Assembly (NCBI GenBank): GCA_965112735.1
Contig: OZ218957.1
Location: forward strand, 310,001-374,000
Direction of reading: 5' to 3'
DNA from: Phaeosaccion multiseriatum
Lineage: Eukaryota > Ochrophyta, other classes
DNA: 64,000 nt
In this document: positions 1-11,214 of the stretch, piece by piece
How the letters are laid out: every line of letters starts with the position of its first letter
How positions within the stretch are numbered: position 1 is the first letter of the stretch
The notes under the pieces: model-generated
The model's input: only the letters and a program-made list of their open reading frames with translations
What the model was told of the DNA's origin: nothing
Databases searched by the model: none
Program-made: the position numbers and the translations under genes

Positions 1-57
1 ACTGTTCCGACTGAACCGCCGAATACTGCAAGCACCCAACAGCCCTCTTCCAGTTCC

Positions 58-407
58 ATGACCTCGAGCCTTCACAGCCTGCTCCACACAGCCAAGGGGG
101 TTGCAGCCCCCCTCGTCTCCACGGTGGCGGCAGTATCGTACGAGGGCGCCCGGTACACGGGAAGTAGGGCCAAGGACTATGTCACGAACATGGCTGCGGC
201 CTCCTCCGCCCGCCGAGGCTCCTCCGTGCACAACAAAGCCCCGGCTCCTGGTTGGTCGGGGCTTGACACCAGGTACGCCAGTCTCACGGCCTACGAGCGG
301 AAGCTGGTGGCCAATGGCAGCAAGCCCATCACCGAAGAGGGTAAGGCCATGACGGACCAGGACAGCCCTACGGAGAGGGAGAGGGAGAGTCAGACAGCCA
401 CCGGAGA

Positions 408-438
<31 letters not shown>

Positions 439-930
439 ACAGGGTTGAGGGGCGGGGCGGCGGCAGGGGGTGTGTTGGAGGTCAACTGCCCTGCCGCGTC
501 CCACTCTCCCACGGGTAAAGGTGTGGGATTGGTGCAGCCTCTGCAGCTGCCCTACAGCGCCGCGGAGCTTCAAGAGGAGAACTTGGAGGAGGATACGCCG
601 TCCCCAAGGGATGACGAAGAAGAAGAAGCAGCAGCAGCAGGAGGAGGAGGAGGAGCAGGAGCAGGAGCAGCAGGAACAGATGTAGCGGCGGCAGAAAGGG
701 CAGAGGGAGCGACAGCAGTAGCCGTGGTGGAAGGAGGAGGACGAGCAAGTCCTACGCGTGCGGATGAGCCTGAGGTGGACAAGGAGACCATGGAGCTGCT
801 CAAGGCCCTCGCCGCGGAGGGGGACGAGGAGGCAAGCTATCACCTCAGCAGGCGCTTCTGCGCACCGCCCTTCACCGACAGCAAGTCCTGCTTCGCGTGT
901 GGCGCGCACTTCGACCTCACCAGGTGGGTA

Positions 931-990
<60 letters not shown>

Positions 991-3891
991 TTGTGTGTTT
1001 GTGTGTGTATGTGTGTATGTGCGTGTGTGTGTGTGTGTGTGTGCGTGTGTGTGTGTGCGTGTGTGCGTGTGCGTGCTTGTGCGTGCTTGTGCGTGTATGT
1101 GCACTCAAGTTATGACTCCCCCACGTGCCCTGTGCTGCCCTGTGCAGGTACCGGCACCACTGCCGCCACTGCGGAGAGGCGTTTTGCAACCCCCACTCGT
1201 GGTATAAGCACCCCATTCCCAAGTTCGGTCCTAACACTAGGCTGCCGCAGCGCGTGTGCCTGCCCTGCAAGACGCTGCTGGAGCTGGAGGACTGGAGGGA
1301 TAGGAGGTAGGGAAGGAGATGATTGGAGGCATATGGATGGACATGAGTAGAGTATAAGGTGGGACAGGAGAGAGGGAGGGAGGGAGGGAGGCGGGGAGGG
1401 GCGTATACTGCCCTTGTTCTGTTTGCCTCTCTCTACCCTGTGGGCCTCGCATCGCCTTCCACTCTCATTCTCTCTCTTTCTCATTGTATGTCTCTCTCTC
1501 TTGCTCCCTCCCTGCCTTTTTTTCTCTCTTTATTTCTCTCTCTCCCTCATTGCCTATTCTCTCTCTTTTATCTCTCCCTCGTTGTCGCTCTCCTGGCCCA
1601 CTCACTGCCTCTCCCGTCCCCGCGAAACGGCATCGTAACGGTTTTCTGTAACCGTAACCTCAGTGCGTGGCGCTTCGAGCGTCTTGAGGCCTACCGCCGG
1701 GGGGAGCTCATCACCTACCACGAGGACCGCACAGACACCAACTACGACAAGGTACGCTGCCATCTGCTACCATCCTTATCATTTCCTTACTTCGTGTCCT
1801 TGCGATCTGCCGGCCTACTGACTGGAGGGTTAGCGGAAGGAACTCCATCCACTGCCATCCCCCCTCTCCCTGTGTGCGGTCACCGAGTCGGCACAACCTA
1901 TAACCCCGCGAGGGGCTGTGTAGTGTCTTGGTGAAGAGGCTCCCTCAATTGGTGCAGCCTGTCCGTATGCCTCCCACATGCTATGCGTCCCTTACGCCTC
2001 GCGTATTCCTCCTGCATGCATACCATCCATATGCCTTACGTATGCCTCCTGCATGCATACCATCCATATGCCTCCCGTATGCCTCCGGTGGTCCCCAGGC
2101 GTGGCGCTGCATGGACGGGGTCATCGCTGTGGCTCGACACGCACCTCTGTCCAAAGCCGTGGCTGTCTCTGTAGAGGTAGGCTAGGGAAGGGAAGGGAAG
2201 GGAAGGGAAGGGAAGGGAAGGGAAGGGAAGGGAGGGGAAGGGAAGGGAAGGGAAGGGAAGGGAAGGGAAGGGAAGGGTATGGCCAGGGCCTGGGCAAGGG
2301 AGGAGGAGAGGGCTGGGGGCCGCTCACCTCAATCTCGTTGGTGCAGTCTTCTTGTACCTCGTGCTGATGTGACTCACTCCCTCCCTCCCCATCCACTGCC
2401 ATCCCTCCCCCCCCCCTCGGAAGGTGACGGACGTGCTCCGCAAGCACGGCATGAAGGGTGTGGCGGGGCTGCTCCTCAAGCAGGAGATCGTCGAAGCCGT
2501 GGAGATGCTGAAGCTCACCACCTCCATGGAGGAGGCATGGCCCATCAGGTCAGCCTGGATGGCAGTGGATGGGTCAAGCCCATGGCCTCCATGGAGAAGG
2601 CCCTAGAGGGACTGTGTTTGCTTTTGCTGTACTGTGCTCCTCGTGATGGTGTCGGGGCCTTCCGGCGGCCTTCGTCCCTCCTTTCTTCTTCTCCCTCCCT
2701 CCCTCCCTCCGTCTCTTGACCACTCTGCTCTCCTTACCCCTCCTCTTCCTCTCATGCTGTTCTCTACTCTACTCCACCCTGCCCCTGCCCTGCACACCCT
2801 CACATACCTATCTTACGTAACTCCTTACGTAACTCTCCCCCCCTCCTCAGCATGCACGACTTGACGGCTTCGATGTGGTATCTCATGGCCCTACGCCGCG
2901 GAGAGAGGGGCTCCAACCCCGACAAGGAGATGGAGGAGCACGCCCTCACGCAGGAAGAGAGAGGAGAGGGCGGTGAGGCTATTGAGGGCATTGAGGAGGT
3001 GGCAGATGAGGAGCTTGAGGAGTTGCTCCGCCTCGCAGCGCTGCCCCTGCACTTCCTCTACGACAAGACGCCAGTAGAGATACAGGTATGTCAGTGAGTA
3101 AGTCAGAAAGGCACTTGAGATGAAGTCCACTTTTGTCTGTCAGTTGAGTGAGTCAGGCCATGGGTGCGTTGCATGCGTCTTTGTGGCATTGTGGCAGAGC
3201 CAGCACTGCGCTTCCTATATTCGTACCTGGGGGGGCGAGGGTTAGGAGGCAAAGATGTAACTATGTAGAGCGCCACCTTCCTTTTCTCCCTGCACTGTTC
3301 CCTCAGCCTCACTCTCCGCCCCTTGTCACTTGCTCCATTGGCTGCCATCCCTCCCTCCTCCCCTGCTCCATCCCATCCCCTCAGATTTGCGCCACGACTA
3401 TGGGGTGGTCTCTGCTGTTCACCAAGAACGATCAGCTCTCCACCAACGTGCACCAGCCGGCCTTCGCCGTCTTTGCCAAGACAGATACAGTTACAGAGAC
3501 AGTTACAGAAACAGTTACAGAGGGCGATGAGGCTCCCAAGGAGGTCATGAAGGAGGTGAAGAAGGTCAGGAAGGAGGTGTGCCTCGTGATTCGCGGCACG
3601 AGCAGCGTGGAGGACGTGGTCACAGACCTCAAGGTCGGTGCAATGAAATGAAGTCTGGTGTTGAAGTCCTGGCGTTGAAGTCCTGGCTTGCGCGGGAACA
3701 CACGCCACGCCGCCTCCCCCCGCCCCTTCCGCCGTCCTTTTCCCTCTCCACGTCTCTGTGCCCTCTCTCTTCTCTAGTAGGGCTGCAAAATGCTGTATCT
3801 CTTGCCCGATCCCACACACGGAGAGCACAGGCATGATCTTGTGATTCTCAGTCTCCCTCCCTCCCTCCTCCTCTCTTCACGCACGCACACA

Positions 3892-3932
<41 letters not shown>

Positions 3933-3933
3933 T

Positions 3934-3964
<31 letters not shown>

Positions 3965-4781
3965 CATTCCCGTGCCGTTCCCCACCACGAGCGGTAAGGA
4001 GGACGGGCCAGCGGGGTTCAAGAAGAAGGCCAAGGGAGGGGGGGGAGATGGAGAGGGGGGAGTGGGGAACTCTGACAGCAGCGACTCGGATGCCGTCCAC
4101 ATCGATTCGGAGACCCTCGCGAGCTACGGAATGGCCAAGGCGGCCGAGTGGTTGCAGCGGGAGGTCGAGCCGCACTTGGGTGAGAAATTGGGTGTCTTGG
4201 GTGAGAAATTGGGTGTCTTGGGTGAGAAATTGGGTGTCTTTCTCGACCCTCAACCCCAAGCAAGCCCCCCCGCCCTTACCCCTCCGTTCCCCGTTCCGTT
4301 CCCTTGGCCTAAACAATACCCCATACGCCCCTGTACCAAACAATTGCACGCAGAGGAGCTGTTCCGCGACGGTCACTCCATCACCATCCTGGGGCACTCC
4401 TTGGGCGGGGGCGTGGCGGCCCTGCTTGGGCATCTGTTGGAGCGTAAGCACCCCAAGTTGCCCGTCAAGGTGTACGCCTTCGCCTCCCCGGCGTGCGCGG
4501 ACTGGCGACTGGCCTCCTCTCTGGATTCGAACGTGACCAGCGTGGTGCTTCACGACGACCTCATCCCACGCATCACCCCCACGGCCATCCGGGGCTTGCT
4601 CAAGGACCTGCTGGCAGAGAAGGCAAGCTGGGTGGGGCACCTCAACGTAAGTCGCCTTTTCACCTTTCTTTTGTTGCTGGTTGCTGGTTTGCCTGCGTGC
4701 GTGCTGGCTTCTTGCCATCTCCGTCCCGTCCTCCTTCTTTGTCTCCCGCCCTCCTGCCCTCCCTCCCTCGCTGCCTCTCTC

Positions 4782-4812
<31 letters not shown>

Positions 4813-4907
4813 GCCTCTCTCTCTCTCTCTCTCTTGCTCTCTCTCTTTCTCTCTCTCTCTCTTGCTCTCTTACTCTCTCTCTCTGCCTCTCTCTCTCTCT
4901 CTCTCTT

Positions 4908-4940
<33 letters not shown>

Positions 4941-7044
4941 CTCTCTTACTCTCTCTGTCTGTCTCTGTCTCTCTTCTGCCTCTCTTCTTGTGTCCCTCCC
5001 CGTCCTTTTCTCTCCTCAACTCCACCCAGACTGATTTGGACTGCTTTCTGGGCCGAGTGAAGGGGTTTTGGGCCCCCCGATTCCGCACCAACCGCGCCGC
5101 CATCACCGCGGGCAGCGCAGACGAACTGAAGCTGATAGAGCCAGCAGAGGCAGCGGCAGAGGCAGGGGCAGGAGCAGGTGCAGTCGTGCCCTCCTCAAGC
5201 AGCGACAGCAAGAGCAGCAAGAGGTCCGAGGTGTCAGGACCTTCGAGCCGATTCCGCGTCGTCGATGTGGGGGCGGTAGCGAGCCGCTTGTCGCAATTCG
5301 TGGACGATGGCAGCGATAAGCTGCGCGAGAAGGTGGGTCGCGGGGTGTGAAATATATTGACTTAATGACTTAATAGGAATCACCTAATAAACTGAAACTG
5401 GTCGCGGGGGGGCTGGCGATACCCAAGCAGGAGCACTCGTGGGGAGCAGGGCCGGAAAGCCAGCCTATCGAGTGCTTTGGATCTTACAGATGGCTTGTTG
5501 TTGTTAATGTTGTTTTTGTTGTTGTTGCTGTTCTGTGCTTGCGTTGGCTGCTGCTCCTTCCTCCCTTGAAGATCGTGCGAAGCGTGGAGGGGCAGCCAGC
5601 GGCAGCGGCGGCGGAGGCGGCATCTACGGAAGGAAAAGGCGACGGCATCGACGGACAAGGAGTCAAGCTGCCGCCCATCGCAGCAGCAGTGCCTGCGGAG
5701 GAGGGAGATGGAGAGCCAGGGGCCATGCCTGTGGCTGTGGCGCTCCTTCCCAACCCCGAGGGGGGTGGTCCCGAGGGGGACAATCGCTCTGAGCAGAGGG
5801 TCGAGATGCTGGTGCACCAGATGGAGGACCTGCGGGGTGGAGGTGAGTGGGGCGGGCAGACACCCAACTTGAGGTATTGCCCAGAGGGGTCGACTTTTAA
5901 GGGCGTGAGTGGGGGTTGCGAGAACACCAAGTGCGGGTGTCTGCTGCTACTGTGTCACCAGCTGCTGCGCTGCTACTGAAGCTGCTGCTGCTGCTGCTGC
6001 TGCTGCTGCCGCACAAAGGGAGGTTGTTGCACGAGCTGCCATCTTTCTCTCCTAGACTGGCCTGTCTGCACCACTGCTCAATCGAAGGGGACCTTGAAGA
6101 GCGCGCAAGTGTCTTGTGCTCACACGGCACTGTAACACTCGTGTCGCCCTCTGACTGGAACGCGTGCTTTCCCCGCAGGGCTACAAGGAGGAGAGCCAAG
6201 CGACCAGGAGGGGCAGCAGGCCAACAAGGACAAGCAAGAGGAGGGGGAGGAGGACCTGGAGCAGGTGGGTGAGGAGGAGGGAAGGTACCTGCCCGAGCTC
6301 TACCTATGCGGCAAGGTCATCCACATCTTCTCGCACCACGGGGTGTACCACGCCCGGAAGGTGCCTCGCGACCACCCCTCCCTGCGGCGCATCGAGATGT
6401 ACGGCAACATGATCCCTGACCACACCGCTAAGAGCATGTTCGAGGCGTTGCTAGAGGTAAGAGAGGTCCGCAGGGCCGAGCGCAAGCCCGTGCCGTGGAC
6501 GAGCTACGCCGCGAGCTCTGTGTGTCAGTGCTGCGGCTCGGACTTCACGTGGGCGTCCACCAGTTCCAGCAAGGCGCAGCAGGCCAGGGACCAGCACAAT
6601 TGCAGGTACATACATACATGCAACATACATACATACATACATACATACATACATACATACATACATACATACATACATACATACATACATACATACACAT
6701 ATGCATACATACATACATACATACATACATACATACGTACATACATACATACATACATACATACACACACATGTATGCGGTGTGTGTGACTGGGGAAAGC
6801 CTGGCCCACGCCCTGTGTGCGCTCCTTGGTGTTGCGACTGAGCGCTGCTGTCCTTCTCCCCGCCGCTGACTTAAGTCTCCCCCCGCTCCCGTTGCCTTAC
6901 TACCTCCTCCTCTGCGTGGTCAGGAACTGCGGAATCTTGGTGTGCCAGGCGTGCTCTACTCGAACTCGCGCTCTGCCATCTATTGGCCTCACGGAGCCCT
7001 CTCGCATCTGCGATCGGTGCTTCTTCCAGGGCAGTGCGCGCTGA
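58..7044 (+). CDS. FYVE - lipase class 3 - FYVE protein, probable diacylglycerol lipase-like enzyme
   Basis: Thirteen exons join in phase: 58-923, 1148-1306, 1664-1751, 2099-2176, 2424-2548, 2851-3085, 3385-3633, 3963-4179, 4354-4646, 5030-5332, 5572-5842, 6179-6605, 6924-7044, giving about 1143 residues. A FYVE zinc finger lies at about residues 278-340, with the RHHCRHCG signature formed across the exon 1/2 junction. A class 3 lipase domain follows (about 510-770): GHSLGGG carries the nucleophile serine near residue 688, VLHDDLIPR the likely Asp, and a His in GHLN is a candidate third residue. A second FYVE finger closes the protein (about 1075-1143, RDQHNCRNCG). FYVE domains bind PI3P on endosomes and this lipase family cleaves acylglycerols, so endosomal lipid turnover is inferred. 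The frame is open to the window edge upstream of the chosen ATG, so the N-terminus could extend further left. Confidence 0.85.
933..1100. repeat. GT-rich dinucleotide microsatellite
   Basis: An interrupted (GT)n tract fills the first intron of the FYVE-lipase gene. It accounts for the long Cys/Val reading frames here, which are not genes. Confidence 0.95.
2182..2278. repeat. GGGAA pentanucleotide microsatellite
   Basis: Nearly uninterrupted tandem GGGAA units lie just inside an intron of the FYVE-lipase gene, a few bases after the 5' splice site at 2177. Confidence 0.95.
4180..4242 (+). repeat. Triplicated 21 bp unit carrying the 5' splice site
   Basis: Three tandem copies of a 21 bp unit start at the exon 8 donor. 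Each contains GGTGAGA, so GT donors occur at 4180, 4201 and 4222. Because 21 is a multiple of three, use of the later donors would add one or two copies of a seven-residue segment (GEKLGVL) to the lipase without changing frame. Confidence 0.8.
4776..4975. repeat. CT-rich microsatellite
   Basis: Long interrupted (CT)n tract in the intron between exons 9 and 10 of the FYVE-lipase gene. It doubles as an extended polypyrimidine tract ahead of the acceptor at 5029. Confidence 0.9.
6606..6770. repeat. ATAC tetranucleotide microsatellite
   Basis: Tandem ATAC units, with a few changes, fill the last intron of the FYVE-lipase gene and separate the two halves of the second FYVE finger. Confidence 0.95.
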
Positions 7045-7870
7045 TGGGCGTAGAGGGCGCGATGGGTGAGGTGTCGCCGTCTTGAAGGGCGCCCTGTGTA
7101 TTGGCTCTTGTTTCGCACTCAGTGGGAGCGTTCGTGAGCATGGCGCCAGGGCCAGAGGGTCAGCGGTAAGGGGGGAGGAAGGAAACAGTGGGTGGATGGC
7201 AGCGGATGGCCGCACCGAGAGAAGGAGTGCCCAGTCTGCTGGGGAGAGCTTGTTCATCGCTCCAACAGATCCCTTTCCAAGTTTTGGGGGTTTTGATCTG
7301 CCGATGGATTCGCCTTGGCAGCAGAGACATGAGGAGTGAGCAGCATCATACCGAAACCGAACTTGTAAACCGAACATGTACATACGTAAGTGTATTCTGT
7401 GTATTTTCGAGGCTGAGCGGCTGAGCGGTACAGCCGCTTAGCCCCGTCTTCCCATTCCGCTGCTCCTGCCTGCCTGCCTCCCTCCCTCCCTCCCTCCCTC
7501 CCCCCCTCCCTCCTCCCTCCTTCCTGATCACTGCTGCACGGCCCCCTCCCTGACGCTCCCCCTCCCCACACCCCTCTCTTCTCACTCGCACTCGATGTGC
7601 CCTCTCCCTCTGCTCTCCTCTCTTCTGTTATCAGATCACCTCTCCCTCTGCTCTCCTCTCTTCTGTTATCAGATCACCTCTCCCTCTGCTCTCCTCTCTT
7701 CTGTTATCAGATCACCTCTGCCGTCCCTCGTACCCTACCGCCTCTCTTCTCTCTCTTTCTTTCTCTCTCTCTGCGTGTGTATCTCTCCTTCAAGCGAGAG
7801 CATACCTTGCCGCAACGAGCGTCCCTCTCACACACGCCCACGCCTGCCTTTGCTCCGTACGGCCCCTTCT
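7045..7870. other. Intergenic region between two convergent genes, with a 38 bp tandem repeat
   Basis: No gene is supported. Three adjacent, almost identical 38 bp pyrimidine-rich units ending in GTTATCAGAT occupy about 7601-7713. The rest is CT-rich sequence between the 3' ends of the FYVE-lipase gene and the ankyrin-like gene. Confidence 0.75.
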
Positions 7871-9007
7871 TCAGTCCTGGCAGTTGCAGGGGTGTCCATT
7901 GGCGTGCACCCACTGCTTTATCTCCTCGAAGGCTTCGTCACTGATGTCCCAGCTACGGTCGCCAAAGAATTCATCCTCTCTGTCCCTGATGACCTGTGGG
8001 CACGACGTTTCGTCCCACGGGCACTGCACTGCCTCTGACCGGAGCCACTTGAGTGTTGCCAGGCTCTTTGCCAGTACGACTGAACTTTGACAGACTTCCG
8101 CATCCCAGCGGCAGAAGCGGCGGGCTTCTGTGTGGAGGAGCTGCAGCACCCCAAGGCGTCCCTTACCAGCAGCGAAGTAAGGCCCATCGCGCCACAATCC
8201 GCCGGCATCCTGTTCCAGCCAGCTTCTCGTGAGATAGTGATTGAGCAGGTATTCCACGACGGGAACAGACCCCCCTTCACAAGCCCTATTCCAATCGGTG
8301 CCGTTGAATGGAGCACACCCCGCTTCTTCCGCAAGCAGCCACTCCAGTATCTGTAGATTCCCTACTTGTACGGTCTCTCCCGAAATACCGTAGGGAAGTT
8401 TCTTCCCGCGAGTGTGGTTGGTTTGCCATTGGAGAATGCTCAAGCCATGCTGCTTGTTTTCTAGCGCCGCACTAATCACAGGATAATCCCAGGGACAGTT
8501 CTTATAATTGAGAACCCTGCAAACTGCGACATCACCGTGCCTAGCGGCGAGTATGAAGACGTTCACAGAGAGCTCCAGGCCCCTTCTAATTGCCCACCTC
8601 ACGCACCACACAGAGCTGACCACAGACACCAAGGATGTAGTCAAGGCTGGGTACAAAAGGGTGTAGAGGGTCCTCCATTTCCTACTCGTACCCCCCACAA
8701 AGAGGAAGTGCCCAGCTCCCACGTATCCCAGCACGGCGCGGAGCAGCTTGGTTTTCGCCAAGGCCTCGTGACAAGCTGCAAAGAGGCCCGTCCCTCCTCC
8801 GTCGGATACGGACCCTTCATCTTCGCTATCTTCGCTGGATCTGGATTCAGTATAGGGTTCAGAGGCCGAGGAAGCTGTGTCATCCTCAGAGGCCGAGGAA
8901 GCTGTGTCTTCCTCAAACCTCCACTGGTTGGCCCTCATAATATACATAAAATTGTCCCATGTGTCCTCCTCGTCTTGTGCCCCTCTCTTGCGCGTGGTGT
9001 GTTGCAT
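7871..9007 (-). CDS. Single-exon ankyrin-repeat-like protein
   Basis: An uninterrupted frame encodes 378 residues from the first ATG (9007). An acidic Ser/Glu/Asp-rich N-terminus (about residues 1-75) is followed by a hydrophobic, F-box-like stretch (about 80-130) and degenerate ankyrin-type helices. Typical pieces are ILEWLLAEE, VVEYLLNH and LATLKWLRSE, plus the terminal WVHANGHPC segment. Repeats with the WLRSE/CPW pattern are typical of a large ankyrin family in stramenopiles and some giant viruses. The protein is clearly paralogous to the gene at 57502-58590: the last 20 residues are nearly identical and motifs such as the GLSILQW and VEYLLNH blocks occur in the same order. Lack of introns in an intron-rich neighbourhood suggests retrocopying or viral origin, which is inference. 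Partner unknown. Confidence 0.75.
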   Translation of the reverse strand: MQHTTRKRGAQDEEDTWDNFMYIMRANQWRFEEDTASSASEDDTASSASEPYTESRSSEDSEDEGSVSDGGGTGLFAACHEALAKTKLLRAVLGYVGAGHFLFVGGTSRKWRTLYTLLYPALTTSLVSVVSSVWCVRWAIRRGLELSVNVFILAARHGDVAVCRVLNYKNCPWDYPVISAALENKQHGLSILQWQTNHTRGKKLPYGISGETVQVGNLQILEWLLAEEAGCAPFNGTDWNRACEGGSVPVVEYLLNHYLTRSWLEQDAGGLWRDGPYFAAGKGRLGVLQLLHTEARRFCRWDAEVCQSSVVLAKSLATLKWLRSEAVQCPWDETSCPQVIRDREDEFFGDRSWDISDEAFEEIKQWVHANGHPCNCQD

Positions 9008-9280
9008 GACAGAGGAATCGATATGCTCACGCAAGGAGCCCCGTGGGAGGCGAATAGATCAGCAGCGGTCACAGCAGCCGAGGTGGGAAGCTGAGGGACA
9101 AGTTCAAAAATAAAAATAAAATATCGAGAAGCTCTATTTTCGTTTCGAAGGAATAGATATCACACCCATCTGTGACACCCGTGGACACAACACACGAGCT
9201 CCCTGGGCCTGCTGCTGCTTGTTCAGCACCATCAAACATTTTTTAATTAAAAAGGTGGCGGCGTATTGCACAAGAAGAGA
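9008..9280. promoter_or_regulatory. Divergent intergenic spacer
   Basis: About 270 bp separate the ATG of the ankyrin-like gene (-) from that of the CS-domain gene (+). An AT-rich stretch (about 9105-9130 and 9238-9252) contrasts with the GC-rich surroundings. It must hold both promoters, but no specific element is recognised. Confidence 0.45.
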
Positions 9281-10567
9281 ATGGAGAAAGGTGAGGACGC
9301 ACAGGGCTGGGTGGGGCCCTTGCTGGTGGGGCTGGCCGGGATCCTCTCGCTCGCAGTGCTGATCCACTCCTCCCGGGCAAGCGGTGAGGGCGGCGGCAGC
9401 AGGGGAGCGGGGGGAGGAAAGAAGAAGGGGGAGAGTAGCGGAATGGGATTGCGCTCGATGATGCAGCAAAAGCAGGCGCAGCAGGCATGGCAACAGCAAC
9501 AGCAGCAGCAGCAGCAGCAGAAGCAGAAGCAAGAGGAATGGTCTGATGACGATGATGACGATGGCGAGGGCGAAGCTCTCAGCAAAGACCACAGCAAGTG
9601 GGAGAGGAGCAAGAAACTGGGGAAAATGGGCTACTACTACGCCCACCACGACACGCTGAGCGACAACATACAGAGCCACGAGTACGAGGTGAGCTCGCCA
9701 AGAGTGGGGGGTGGAGGGGGCTGTCCCTGTTGCGTTGGTGCAACTGCTGATACCCATTGTTGCCGCTCTCCCTGCCGTCTCATGTTGTCTGCGCCTGACC
9801 TCACATTCGGTGGTCACAGATGGAGAAGCCCAAGCTTCTGAAGAAGGAAGGGGCGGGGGCGGGGCACAAGCGGCCGAGGCCGAGGGTGAAGATCACGAGC
9901 TACTCCTGGGAGGACGCAGGGGACACAGTAAAGTAAGTAAGAGGTCTGCTGTCTGTGGGGCGAAGGGTGTTAAAGTCAGAGGGTGATGCTACTATCTTCG
10001 GTCGTGACAAGTTTGCGGCTTGTGCATGGGGTCTACAGCGCGGTGTGGTTGGCAGGCTGTGTTGGCAAGCTGTGCCTGACGCTGCAGCAAGGGTGCAAGA
10101 CCTCTACGGCTCTCGCTTCTGCCCGGCGGACGTGCTGCTCCGTCCGACTGCCCTCCCTCCCTCCCTCGCTTCAAACTTTGAATGTGGGCAGCGCTTGCTG
10201 CGCTGCTGTTCTGTGCTGCACGTGCAAGACATGAATCCAACCCCCGCCTCCCCCCCTCCTCGCCCCTGCCCCGCTTGTTCTGTGGTGCAGAATCTCCTTC
10301 CGTGACTCCGCCTTCCCCGAGGGGTGGGCCTGGGCATCGCTGACAGCCGCTCACGTGAGCACCTCCTGGCAGCCGGGCAGCGTCAGCCTCACTGTGCAGG
10401 GTAGCGCGGCGGGGCCGGGCTGGGCAGAGAAGGATCTCGGCTTTGATGTAGATGCTCTCTTTGGCGCCATAGGAGGGGCCGAAGTGGTGCTCAAGAAGAA
10501 GCGCCTCGAGCTCGTGCTCAGCAAGGCCAACAGGGGGGGGGGGGCGTGGAGCAAGCTGGCCAAGTGA
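9281..10567 (+). CDS. Membrane-anchored CS-domain (p23/SGT1/CacyBP-like) co-chaperone-type protein
   Basis: Exons 9281-9688, 9820-9932 and 10291-10567 join in phase to give 265 residues. Residues about 7-30 form one hydrophobic segment (GPLLVGLAGILSLAVLI), probably a membrane anchor. A polyglutamine/acidic linker follows, then a YYYAHH motif. The C-terminal part is a CS domain: it begins KITSYSWEDAGDTVKISF, continues with strands ending in SLTVQG, and closes with KKRLELVLSKA...AWSKLAK. CS domains bind HSP90, or act as adaptors as in SGT1 and calcyclin-binding protein. An anchored version would place this activity at a membrane. The start was set at the first ATG downstream of an AT-rich spacer. 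Family membership is well supported; membrane and client are not known. Confidence 0.7.
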
Positions 10568-11214
10568 CAGGCGTGATGATACCATGTAATGCAATACAGC
10601 AGGGCTACAGCACGGCTACTGCCACATCCAGATGCACATGTGGTCTAATATTCTTTCTCATTCTATGCATGGGCGGGCGCCGCTTTGCAGTCCCGGAAAG
10701 AGCAAGGCAGAGCCAAGGGAGGGGGGGGGGGGGGGCAGTAGGCAGGAGGGGGAGGAGACTGGGGGTGGGTGGGTGGCAATGGATGGGGGGGGGGGGGCAG
10801 CGGAACATTCTCCCGGGCAGGAAGGCAGTAAGGCAAGGAAACCATCCGCTTCCCACGCAGGTCGTCTCCCTCCTCCCCTGTACGCGCTCCCACCCTCACC
10901 CCCTCGGCCTTCCACCAGATGAGCGCAACTCCCACACTGCCATGCCCTGCCCTGTATCACCAACTGCCGTGCTCTGCTCCGCTCTGCCCTGCCCTGCCCT
11001 GCCCTTGCCCAAGTGAGTCCGTCCGTCAATTCCGCCGACTGCCAAGGCGCCAAGCCAAGGCACCAGGCCCAAACCGCCTCCCTCCGCCAGGACTCCGAGC
11101 TCGTATGTACTAGGACTTGAGCCTTCCTCGAGCTACTAATGCGCTATTGATGCTGGTGCTGGTGCTGATGCTGGCAAGGGGCTGTATTTGACCGCCAACA
11201 GTCCTGACTCGCCT
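10568..11214. other. Intergenic region, no gene seen
   Basis: G-runs, C-rich stretches and short CTGCC repeats lie between the end of the CS-domain gene and the end of the minus-strand unknown gene. No conserved reading frame or RNA is recognised. Confidence 0.6.
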
